Shown piece after piece: positions 34,823 to 43,459 of a DNA stretch of 44,788 nt (position 1 is the stretch's first letter; the number at the start of each line of letters is the position of its first letter). Source of the stretch: Patescibacteria group bacterium (GTDB taxonomy: Bacteria > Patescibacteriota > Doudnabacteria > UBA920); assembly GCA_013387205.1 (NCBI GenBank), contig WARV01000013.1:1-44788 (forward strand). Direction: 5' to 3'. Made by a program: the position numbers and the translations under genes. The notes under the pieces are model-generated. The model made no database searches. It saw only the letters and a list, made by a program, of their open reading frames with translations, and had not been told where the DNA came from.

Positions 34823-36112
34823 TTACTTTTGCCAAAACTTTGGCCAGGGTGAAACGAGGGTTGCATTTGCCGTATAGGAAGCGTCCTGGTTAAATTCAGT
34901 TTTATAGCGCATGCTGCCAAAACCATTTTTCTCAAAAACCAATGCCATCTCCCCTGCTGGCACTAATAAGTAATAATTTCCATTCGCGTCCGTGGTCGCG
35001 AAATAAGAACCTCCTTCTATTCTAACTGTAACACCGCTGATTTTACTCCCGAATTCATCTTTAACCTGTCCTTGGATAACAGCCGGCTTAAAATAATTTT
35101 TAATGGCATCAACTGCGGGTTTAAAACTGCCATCATCGCGCAAAAGGGCTGTTAAACCTCCCTGCAGCGTCCAGTAATTTACTGCCGGGATTAGATTTTT
35201 GTGGTTATAAAATACATCCATTAATCCTTTGATAAACTGCGCTTGCTGGTTTTCATCCATAGGGCCGTTAATATCCGAAATCGGTGCGCCAAATTCCCCA
35301 ATCGCTATTTTTGACTGGTATAAGTTATTTAAATATCCGATATCCAAAGACATCTGCTTTGGATCGCTGACATAATGGTCTATCACTACAACGCTACCAA
35401 TTTTATCAACCACGGATTTGGAAAGGATCTCCTTGGCAACGCTGCCGTTAACAGAAAAATAGCCGCAAGAAATATTTTTGCCGATAGTCTTAAAAGCATC
35501 CCGGCAGGAAGAAAAAGACTTGGGCAAAAAATCCAGCAGCGCGGCTTTATTCTGCGGCGAGGCAAAGGGATTGCCCAAAATCCCATTCTCCGGCTCAGGC
35601 GCCGGGGTAAAAATGTCGCCATCCTGAAAAATTTCCGGATGGCTTGTTATAAACGCATAAGTTTTTTGGACGTGCTGCTGCGCGCTGGCCATTTTTGGAT
35701 AATTGAACCAGCCTTCCCAACCGGAAAAATTACCCCTAAACCAAACCGCCAAATCATTTTCACGCGCCTTATTCACCCACAGTTTTAAAAACGGGACAAA
35801 CTCCTCATCATAAGGCGTACCCAAAGAAACGCAATTAGCACCCAAAGATTTTATTGCCGCCATCTGGTTATTAATAAGAGCTTCCAGTTCCGCTTGTCTG
35901 CCTTTCCAGCCACGGGCAGTATCGCGGGAAAATTTCACGGTGTCCACGCACTGGTATTGCCATAACGAAGCCTGCACGGTTTGGCTGTTTAGGCTAAAAG
36001 CAATAACCGGTTCGGCCTTAATTTTATTCATATAAAACCAGGCCATGGCGGCAATAACGACCGCCAAGGCAAACAAAATAACTATCATCAAAATTTTTTT
36101 ATGGTTTTTCAT
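34823..36112 (-). CDS. membrane-anchored GH-A-like protein with carboxypeptidase-regulatory-like domain
   Basis: KIAIGEFGAPISD; GQVKDEFGSKISGVTVRIEGGSYFATTDANGNYYLLVPAGEMALVFEKNGF; core resembles 32489..34537. Confidence 0.7.
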   Translation of the reverse strand: MKNHKKILMIVILFALAVVIAAMAWFYMNKIKAEPVIAFSLNSQTVQASLWQYQCVDTVKFSRDTARGWKGRQAELEALINNQMAAIKSLGANCVSLGTPYDEEFVPFLKLWVNKARENDLAVWFRGNFSGWEGWFNYPKMASAQQHVQKTYAFITSHPEIFQDGDIFTPAPEPENGILGNPFASPQNKAALLDFLPKSFSSCRDAFKTIGKNISCGYFSVNGSVAKEILSKSVVDKIGSVVVIDHYVSDPKQMSLDIGYLNNLYQSKIAIGEFGAPISDINGPMDENQQAQFIKGLMDVFYNHKNLIPAVNYWTLQGGLTALLRDDGSFKPAVDAIKNYFKPAVIQGQVKDEFGSKISGVTVRIEGGSYFATTDANGNYYLLVPAGEMALVFEKNGFGSMRYKTEFNQDASYTANATLVSPWPKFWQK

Positions 36113-37220
36113 TTTTCACCACGAAATTATTTTTTCTGCCATCAAAATAATTTTTGACTTTAACGGCAAAACTTTTCCTGGCCAAATATATTTTGTGGTA
36201 AGTTTCATTTTCATAAAGCTTGTCTTTAGCCCTTTTTGCCCTGCTTGCCAAAATCCACCACCATCTTACAAATATATTTTTTGCGTAAAACACATTGTAC
36301 TGCTTATAGGACAAAGGCGTGAACTCCCTCTTAAAACGGCTGACCCCCCTGGAAAAATCAAAAATAGAAAAGTCTTCCCGGTAAAGCGACGGGCAGCGGT
36401 AATAAAGCAGCATTTTTCCGGGAGCCAAAAAGTTGAATTTTTTCTTGTAAGATGTCTTGTAGAAATGGTAAACTCCGCCATAAGCGAAATTAATGCTGAA
36501 AATTGCCGGCTCGCCGTCAAAGAAAAGCACGTCGACAGTCAACTGGCCTCCAAAACGTCTTGCCAATTCCCGGTAAAATTCTTTTTCTTTCCCGCCTCCA
36601 AAAGTAGCCAGGCCATTTTCCCTTTTGGCGCTGTCTTCGTCTAAGACAAAAGCGATTTCCAAACCTTTTAAGTTGTCATCCTTGTAAGTTTTAAGTGACA
36701 GATGTTCTTTATATTTTCTCGCTTTTCTTAAAACTTGGGCTTCCCTTTTTTTCGAAAAATACGAATAGGGGTTTTTACCCAAAAACAGAAAGGGGCTGGC
36801 GGATGCCTCCAAAGCAAAAAAATCCGCACCGGTTACTTTAAAAAACCCGACAGTTTCAAAACCCGTTTCGGGCAAGTAAAAATCGCCTGTTTTTTTCAAA
36901 AAGCCCATTAGCGCGCAAAAAATTTCCGGATCATTTTCTAAAACCAGCAGCGGCAATTTGTTTAAGTGCCCGCCTCCCGGGCAAGTCAAAGTTTTTATGC
37001 CAAAAACCTTTTCCCTTAATACCGGCAAAACGGCCACAATCTGGTTACTGTCTAAAGCTACAACCAGGCTGAAGTTCTTTACAATACCCGCCTCAAGCAA
37101 AGATAAAAACCACTCCGGCGAATTGAAAATATGGGGACAGACGGACCTGCCCCATAGCTGCCGCCATTCTGAAACCAGCTGGCCGCTTATTTGATTATGC
37201 TCAATGATTTGTATAGACAT
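36099..37220 (-). CDS. CelD/BcsL-like GNAT acetyltransferase
   Basis: SEWRQLWGRSVCPHIFNSPEWFLSLLEAG...YHFYKTSYKKKFNFLAPGKMLLYYRCPSL. Confidence 0.75.
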   Translation of the reverse strand: MSIQIIEHNQISGQLVSEWRQLWGRSVCPHIFNSPEWFLSLLEAGIVKNFSLVVALDSNQIVAVLPVLREKVFGIKTLTCPGGGHLNKLPLLVLENDPEIFCALMGFLKKTGDFYLPETGFETVGFFKVTGADFFALEASASPFLFLGKNPYSYFSKKREAQVLRKARKYKEHLSLKTYKDDNLKGLEIAFVLDEDSAKRENGLATFGGGKEKEFYRELARRFGGQLTVDVLFFDGEPAIFSINFAYGGVYHFYKTSYKKKFNFLAPGKMLLYYRCPSLYREDFSIFDFSRGVSRFKREFTPLSYKQYNVFYAKNIFVRWWWILASRAKRAKDKLYENETYHKIYLARKSFAVKVKNYFDGRKNNFVVKNEKP

Positions 37221-37329
37221 AAAGACGTAATTTCAAATATCAAATTTCAAATTCCAAATAAAATTCCAATGTCCAATTTTCAATGGCCAATTACTGCATT
37301 TTTGACATTGGGTATTGGTTATCGGATAT

Positions 37330-38409
37330 TTATTTGATATTTGTTATTTGTAATTTGAAATTTACTAATTTTTTTTTCAACTCCAAATACGGCCTGTAAA
37401 AATATTTATTCCCGACCAGCTTTTCGCGCAAACTGGCCGTGAGCCGCCACCAAAATCTTACAAAAAAATTCTGGGCATAGAACAAATCAAACTGGCGGTA
37501 AGAAAGTTCCGCAAATTCCCGTTTTAAAGCGGTGTCGCCGCGGGCAAAATCAAAAATTTCAAAGCCGTCTTTTTTAAGCCTGGGGGCGGAATGGTAAAGC
37601 AATATTTTTCGCGGCGACAAATTGCCGAAACTTTTGTCGTAAGCCGTATTGCAGGAATAAAATATTTTTTTATGGATAAAGCCCATTTCAAAAGCAATGG
37701 GAAACCCGCCAAAAAGAAGCGTGCATACCAAAAAATTTTTCCCGAAATTTTTTGCTATCTTCCCGTAAAATTCCCTATCCGCGGCATTTACAAAAGTCGC
37801 CATGCCTTTTTCTCTTTTTGAGCTCCTTTGGTCAATTTCAAAAGCAACGTTTAAGCCTTCGCTTCCCTCAAAACACTTAAAAGACAGTTTGTCCTTGAAT
37901 TTTTCCATCTGCTTGAAAATCTTCTTTTGCCTTTTCCGGGGCAGCTTTGCCAGCGGATCGCCGCGCAGTGAAAAATACCGGTTAATTGAAGATTGCCGAA
38001 AAATTAAACCAGGATTCTTCTTTTTAATTTCCAACGCCAGCGCTTCGTCGAGCTCTGACAGATAAAAATTTTTTAAAGAAAAAAGAAGCGAAGCCAATAC
38101 CGTAAACAAATTGCGGCCGGCCTGGTTTTTAACCAATAATGCCGCTTTGCCTAAATGCTTTCCCCCGGGAAAGCATTGCACGGCTACGCCGTATCTAAAC
38201 TCCTCGCGCAAAGACAGGACGGCTGCCAGGCCGTCTTTATCCCGGATGAATATCGCTTTGCACGAGCCTGAAGGGTAATATTCTTGGCACGCCAAAAACC
38301 ACGAAGGCGAATTAAAAGAATGGGCACCATCCGCCCTTTCCCATAGCTGCTGCCACTCGGCCAAAAGCGCATCGTCTAATTTTTCATATTCCGAAGTGTG
38401 GATTGGCAT
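37330..38409 (-). CDS. CelD/BcsL-like GNAT acetyltransferase (tandem paralogue)
   Basis: AEWQQLWERADGAHSFNSPSWFLACQEYY...FYSCNTAYDKSFGNLSPRKILLYHSAPRL. Confidence 0.75.
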   Translation of the reverse strand: MPIHTSEYEKLDDALLAEWQQLWERADGAHSFNSPSWFLACQEYYPSGSCKAIFIRDKDGLAAVLSLREEFRYGVAVQCFPGGKHLGKAALLVKNQAGRNLFTVLASLLFSLKNFYLSELDEALALEIKKKNPGLIFRQSSINRYFSLRGDPLAKLPRKRQKKIFKQMEKFKDKLSFKCFEGSEGLNVAFEIDQRSSKREKGMATFVNAADREFYGKIAKNFGKNFLVCTLLFGGFPIAFEMGFIHKKIFYSCNTAYDKSFGNLSPRKILLYHSAPRLKKDGFEIFDFARGDTALKREFAELSYRQFDLFYAQNFFVRFWWRLTASLREKLVGNKYFYRPYLELKKKLVNFKLQITNIK

Positions 38410-38414
38410 ATTTT

Positions 38415-40052
38415 TTAGTTAATAATGCGTTTGAAAATCAGCACGTCAGGAGAGGTATAGACTTTTTGGAAATATTTAAACAGCCTGCCTTGGACTTCCG
38501 GATTCTCGTAAATATTATTCCAGACATCGTCATTCTTCTGCATAATTATCCAAGTGGCGTATTTTTCCGGCTCTTTAAGCGAATCATCCCAATAAGGCTT
38601 GTTTCCGACATAAATAATCCTCTTCATGGGAATATGCGTGCGGATAATGCTCATGGTACGCGCGTAGTCGTCTACCAGCACCAGGCCGCCGTCGTAATTT
38701 TTATCTATCCAGTATTGGGCGTCCGGGATTTTAGCAGTAGCCGAAGACAAGCCAACCCGGCCGTCTTCCAAAGTGATAACCGGCGAGTAGCCAACAAGGT
38801 ACGTGCATACTTGGGCAACCAGCAAGCCGGAGATTAAAATTTTGCCGGCAATACGGGTCTTGTAAAACAGGTAAGCGGCAGCCACGGCCGCGAAAGGCAC
38901 CATCATAATCCCGTAGCGCGCGTTAAACAGCCGCCATTCAAAAGTAATGGGCGTGATGTGCGGGATAAAAATCACTGACTGGCCGACATACAAAGTCAGG
39001 ACGTTGAAAATGAACGGCACCAGCAAAACCAAGAGCACGAAATAGCGGTGCCTCCCCTGCTTGTTGAATAATAGATATATCGCGCCCGCAATAGCCAGAG
39101 CAAAAACGATTACCCCGACATTGCTCATGCTGGTCACGAAATAATAAACGAATGACAGCCAAAAATTTTTATATCCTGGCAATTCTCCCCTAATAAGCCA
39201 GCTATGCTGCTGCGACTTGGCGGAAAACTGGCTGTGCGTAAAATATAAAGGATCACCCAAAATCAACATGCCCCAGGCCAGCCAAATAAAGATGCCGAAC
39301 ATGGCCAAAGTGGAAAACATAATTACCCGGCCTTCCAGCTTGGCCCAGCGCTCCTTGTTGAATTTGTTTTTAATTTCGGTGACGCTTTTGGGTATGGATT
39401 GCCAGGGCAGGTACAACAGGCTCAAAATCCCCGCTTCGGCCAAAACCAAAAACCAGCCGTCGTAGCGCGATAAGGCCGCACAGAAACCGAAAGCCGCTGA
39501 CAAAACCAATGGCAGAATATTCTTGTCATCCTGCAAAAAAACAATGAAGTAATAGCTGGATAATATGAAGAATACGATTAAAGTCAGTTCGGTCATGGGC
39601 GTGGTCTGCATATATAAAATATTGGGATTGATGGTAAAAACCAAAGAAGCGAAAAACGCAGCCGCGCGGTTTTTGGTAATTAACAAAGTCAGTTTGAATA
39701 AAAAAATGGCAGAAACCACAAAAGCCGCTCCCGAAATTATGGATCCTGCCAGGCCGGTGCGCCATAGAAAATCGACGTAGACGAACGGCATTAGCAATAA
39801 ATGAGGTAAAGGCAGCCAGATGCCGCCAAGCTGCGCAAAGCCCGGGGTTAAGCTGTCTATAACCCTTTTGGCAATATTTAAATGCGATTCCGCATCCCCG
39901 TAAGCCGTAATGTAGCCGTGGCGTAAGGAATAAAAAGTCGCAGCCGCAGCTAACACCGCAGCCAAAAACACCACGAATTTTTCGGTGGTAAGCTTGCCTG
40001 TAAACCTTTGCCATCTCATGATATTTTTTTGGCTGATGGTGATGGAAAACAT
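38415..40052 (-). CDS. polytopic membrane glycosyltransferase (PMT/ArnT-like)
   Basis: GYITAYGDAESHLNIAKRVIDSLTPGFAQLGGIWLPLPHLLLMPF; many TM segments. Confidence 0.7.
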   Translation of the reverse strand: MFSITISQKNIMRWQRFTGKLTTEKFVVFLAAVLAAAATFYSLRHGYITAYGDAESHLNIAKRVIDSLTPGFAQLGGIWLPLPHLLLMPFVYVDFLWRTGLAGSIISGAAFVVSAIFLFKLTLLITKNRAAAFFASLVFTINPNILYMQTTPMTELTLIVFFILSSYYFIVFLQDDKNILPLVLSAAFGFCAALSRYDGWFLVLAEAGILSLLYLPWQSIPKSVTEIKNKFNKERWAKLEGRVIMFSTLAMFGIFIWLAWGMLILGDPLYFTHSQFSAKSQQHSWLIRGELPGYKNFWLSFVYYFVTSMSNVGVIVFALAIAGAIYLLFNKQGRHRYFVLLVLLVPFIFNVLTLYVGQSVIFIPHITPITFEWRLFNARYGIMMVPFAAVAAAYLFYKTRIAGKILISGLLVAQVCTYLVGYSPVITLEDGRVGLSSATAKIPDAQYWIDKNYDGGLVLVDDYARTMSIIRTHIPMKRIIYVGNKPYWDDSLKEPEKYATWIIMQKNDDVWNNIYENPEVQGRLFKYFQKVYTSPDVLIFKRIIN

Positions 40053-40060
40053 AAAATTTA

Positions 40061-40170
40061 TCTAATTAACCTAATTATTCTAAACAAATCCTAATACCCA
40101 AATGCCTAATTTAGAAATTGGGAATTAGACATTATTTAGGTTAATTAGAGCAATTAGAATAATTAGATTA
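40061..40170. repeat. AATTAG-word intergenic repeat, left copy
   Basis: CTAATTATTCTAA ... TTAGAATAATTAG; reverse complement shares a 31-nt block (one mismatch) with 41782-41812. Confidence 0.8.
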
Positions 40171-41691
40171 TTTTTTTTCTAATCTTGGCATTAAAAATAA
40201 AATAACAACCATAATCAAAACCAAAGCGCCGTAAATTACCAGCATATATTCCATCAGGCTCAAATGATATTTAAAATACGTATTATACAGCAGGCTGCTG
40301 CTTTCTCCTTTTTTAACAAGCGCCCAATTAAACAGAAAATTATAACGCTTGTCCGGCAGGCTTACCGCTTCGATCTTCGGCGGTATGGCATTGGTAGTCA
40401 GCGCCCCGATTACCGCAATCAAAGAGGAATAAGCAACCAGTGCAAAAACAATCACCTTGCGCCAAACCTTTGAATTTTGCGATGCAAAAACGGCAACAAA
40501 AATGGACAAGACTGCCATGGAAGGAATTAAATACCTCGGACCATAAGCCCAACCGCCCCATGGGTCGCCCCAGCTGCTGTATAAAAACAAATTAACTGCG
40601 GCCAAAGACAGCAAAATCCCTTGCTCCAAGCCATACGATTTTCCTCGCCTGATGCCAAACAAGGCCAGTAAAAATATAGGTGCAAATACAAACAAGCCGC
40701 GGTCAGGGGAAACAGTCAGAGTGTAAAAGCTGAATGGCACGTTCACCTCCCTGAAAAAACTTTGCAAGCCTTTTTGTTCGGACAATTGCGTTAAAGCCGC
40801 ATTGGAATCCGGCCGCCCTGCCAAGTCTAATTCCTTAATCGTGCTGTAGTCGACCAGCTCGCCGCTCAACTTTTTCCAGGAGCCGAAATTTACCTGGTTA
40901 TGGTAAGCGTTCCAAGCGCCGACCGCGAATAAAGATATGACTGATATAAACATTGCCGGCCTGATTAAAATTTTCAAATCAAGCTTATCTTTAACGAATC
41001 TGACCGATACGGCCAGAAAATAAACCACGACCGGCAAAAGCAAAACCGCATTCGGGTAATCCACGGTAATTGCCAAACCGTAAGCCAAAAACACCCACAG
41101 CCCCCATAAAAACCCTGACCTGCCGCTGTTCTTATATTGATAAGCCGCCAGGAAAGACGACAACATAAAAAATACGGTGAACTGGTGCTGGTATAAAGTG
41201 ATGGCATAGCTCCAGGCAGTGCTGCCAAAACCAAAAACCAGCGAAGCAAAAGCGGCAGCCCACGAAGGGAGCTTAAAAATTTTCCTGGAAATGAAGAAAA
41301 TCAGCAGCATGTTGAAAATCGCCAATAAGGGCACAAGGCTAAAAGCCCCGGTTAAAGACATGTTGAATTTTCTTCCCAAAAGATAAAACGGCAAGGCCAG
41401 ATAAGAAACGCCGGGCGCGAAAAAGCTGAAAAATTTTCCATTGTAAACGCCGACGTCCGGATAAACCGCATCAGCCAAAACCTGGCCCAAATCGTAAGTG
41501 TGAAATTCCGCCAAAGCCAAAGTGTTGGCAAACCTGCCGCGCTCAGGAGAGAGCTCCAGGGCTTGGGATTTCTGGTCAAGCTTGTTTTTAAAATCCTCCG
41601 GCCTGGGATTACCCAAAACACCCTTGATGGTCAAAGAATAAAACAAGATACCGATAAAAATTAAAAAAATAACAGCTAATTTATCTTTCAT
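40168..41691 (-). CDS. polytopic membrane protein, probable glycosyltransferase
   Basis: 507 aa with many TM segments; GDPWGGWAYGPRYLIPSMAVLSIF. Confidence 0.65.
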   Translation of the reverse strand: MKDKLAVIFLIFIGILFYSLTIKGVLGNPRPEDFKNKLDQKSQALELSPERGRFANTLALAEFHTYDLGQVLADAVYPDVGVYNGKFFSFFAPGVSYLALPFYLLGRKFNMSLTGAFSLVPLLAIFNMLLIFFISRKIFKLPSWAAAFASLVFGFGSTAWSYAITLYQHQFTVFFMLSSFLAAYQYKNSGRSGFLWGLWVFLAYGLAITVDYPNAVLLLPVVVYFLAVSVRFVKDKLDLKILIRPAMFISVISLFAVGAWNAYHNQVNFGSWKKLSGELVDYSTIKELDLAGRPDSNAALTQLSEQKGLQSFFREVNVPFSFYTLTVSPDRGLFVFAPIFLLALFGIRRGKSYGLEQGILLSLAAVNLFLYSSWGDPWGGWAYGPRYLIPSMAVLSIFVAVFASQNSKVWRKVIVFALVAYSSLIAVIGALTTNAIPPKIEAVSLPDKRYNFLFNWALVKKGESSSLLYNTYFKYHLSLMEYMLVIYGALVLIMVVILFLMPRLEKK

Positions 41692-41744
41692 GTTTTGTTA
41701 ACAATTAATTCTATATCCACCCCGAATAAATCCGGGATCTAGGT

Positions 41745-41878
41745 GTATAAATTATTCTAATTACTCTAATTATTCTAATTGACCTAAATAATGTCTAAGT
41801 CCCAATTTCTAATTACCCAATTTCTGATATTTAGTCATTAGGATTTGGGATTTGTTTAGAATAATTAGGTCAATTTAT
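41745..41878. repeat. AATTAG-word intergenic repeat, right (inverted) copy
   Basis: ACCTAAATAATGTCTAAGTCCCAATTTCTAA and GGGATTTGTTTAGAATAATTAGGTCAATT, matching the reverse complement of 40061-40170. Confidence 0.8.
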
Positions 41879-41946
41879 TCGCACCTCTTTACACTCCCTG
41901 TTTTTTCTGGTATCCTTAGGTGTTCATTTCGAACGGAGGAAGATAA

Positions 41947-42333
41947 ATGCAAACACAATGCGGTCATATTATCAAAGCAGAAATTGAGACTTTGGAAGGC
42001 TCTAATCATGACAGGGCCGTAATAATCGGGACAGCGGTCCTGGCCGATATCAACCACGCCGCAGGCGAGATAATACTTCTTGCCGAAGATACGTCCTTAA
42101 GCGGATATGTTCGCGTAACCATACCAGGGACTTTTTGCCCCATTTGCGGCGCGGAGATGCTTCCGCCCAAGGAACAATCGAAACCGCCGTCAACGGCCAT
42201 TGCCACACCAACCAACGATGAATTAACATGCTGGTGCCCGATATGCAAAAAAGAAACCACGGTTTACCGAAAAGACGACAAACATCTAACCTGCAATCAA
42301 GGCCACACTTTTTCGACACCGGGCGACTGGTAA
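41947..42333 (+). CDS. hypothetical protein with zinc-ribbon-like C-terminus
   Basis: FCPICGAEMLPP...CWCPICKKETTVYRKDDKHLTCNQGHTF; TTTACA-17-TATCCT promoter and SD CGGAGGAAG upstream. Confidence 0.7.
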   Translation: MQTQCGHIIKAEIETLEGSNHDRAVIIGTAVLADINHAAGEIILLAEDTSLSGYVRVTIPGTFCPICGAEMLPPKEQSKPPSTAIATPTNDELTCWCPICKKETTVYRKDDKHLTCNQGHTFSTPGDW

Positions 42334-42471
42334 GCTGACCCAACGCCGATATCTGTCGCACATGCGATGGGTATCGGCGTTTTCTATTTACCTTCATTTC
42401 AACGGCTAAATCCTAATAAATCTACGTTTTAGCCGTTTAAATAAGGCTGTTTTGTAAAGGTTCTTGATTCT

Positions 42472-42597
42472 ACTAATCTTTCTACTAAATACTAATTGAT
42501 ACTAAATGTACTAAATCTTATCCGAGTATACTTAATTGATATCACCGCTGGTATATAGCTTTAGTATATTTCGTATTCTTTAGTATTTAGTAGAGAT
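42472..42597. repeat. TACTAAAT-word intergenic hairpin, second copy
   Basis: TCTACTAAATACTAA ... TTAGTATTTAGTAGA perfect 15-bp arms. Confidence 0.75.
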
Positions 42598-42598
42598 G

Positions 42599-43459
42599 TT
42601 AGATTTTATTAAAATAATACTCTTCCACCGCTTTTGGCATTTGTCCTTGGGGAAACAATAAGGGCGCCTGAGAGCGGTAGCTGAAAACCAATTCTTTCTT
42701 TTTTTCAAAATTATCCTGCCAGACAAAACTTTCACAGCCGGCAAACTGTTCCTTTTCGGAAAGTTTAGCCGCATAAGGAAAATCTTTCCAAAACAAAATT
42801 TTGAATGGCTGCTTTGGCTCCTCAATAATAATAGACGTTTTGTCAGCGATAACTTTTCCCAAATTCGGCGCAATCTGGGCAAAAACCGCCTTGGCAGACA
42901 AGGCGTAACGGGCGAGCTTTTCGCATGCTTGCCTGACCAGGATATGGTCAACGTGGCCGCCAAACCCCGCCGGGCAAAAAACCACCGCGTTCGGCTGCTG
43001 CAAAATAATCCTGCTCAAAACCTCTTCTACCTGTTTCTGCAAAGCCGCGTCCTCTTTATGGATCTGTCCGGATATCGCGTGAAAGCGGTAAGTCGGGTAC
43101 AGGTGGCCGAATTCGGGGATTATTTTCGAAAAAAAATTTGGCGATGTTTTTTTCCGCCACAACGCTTCGATAAAATCCAGATGAAAACATTTTGCCCCGG
43201 CCATTTGGCAAGCCATATAATCCTCCTCCCTCCTGGAACGATAAAAATCCTCAGCATTTTTAAATCCTGAAATTTTTACCAATCTTCCGGCAGATCTGGT
43301 CAAGAGGCCTGGAGCGGCCCTGGTGAAAACCGTCACGATATTTATTTCGGTCTTGCCGGACAAATACGAAATCAGCCCGCCAGCCGAAAGGACAGCGTCG
43401 TCCAGATGCGGGGATATGAAAAAACAAGGCAATTTTTCCGTGACAATGCGGCTAATCAT
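42599..43459 (-). CDS. PIG-L/LmbE family deacetylase
   Basis: CFFISPHLDDAVLSAGGLISYL; FCPAGFGGHVDHILVRQ. Confidence 0.88.
   Translation of the reverse strand: MISRIVTEKLPCFFISPHLDDAVLSAGGLISYLSGKTEINIVTVFTRAAPGLLTRSAGRLVKISGFKNAEDFYRSRREEDYMACQMAGAKCFHLDFIEALWRKKTSPNFFSKIIPEFGHLYPTYRFHAISGQIHKEDAALQKQVEEVLSRIILQQPNAVVFCPAGFGGHVDHILVRQACEKLARYALSAKAVFAQIAPNLGKVIADKTSIIIEEPKQPFKILFWKDFPYAAKLSEKEQFAGCESFVWQDNFEKKKELVFSYRSQAPLLFPQGQMPKAVEEYYFNKI

Noticed and set aside
34675-34935. 86-aa minus-strand ORF 34675..34935
   Set aside because: Overlaps the end of the 34823..36112 gene in another frame and spans the 42-bp palindrome; no independent support.
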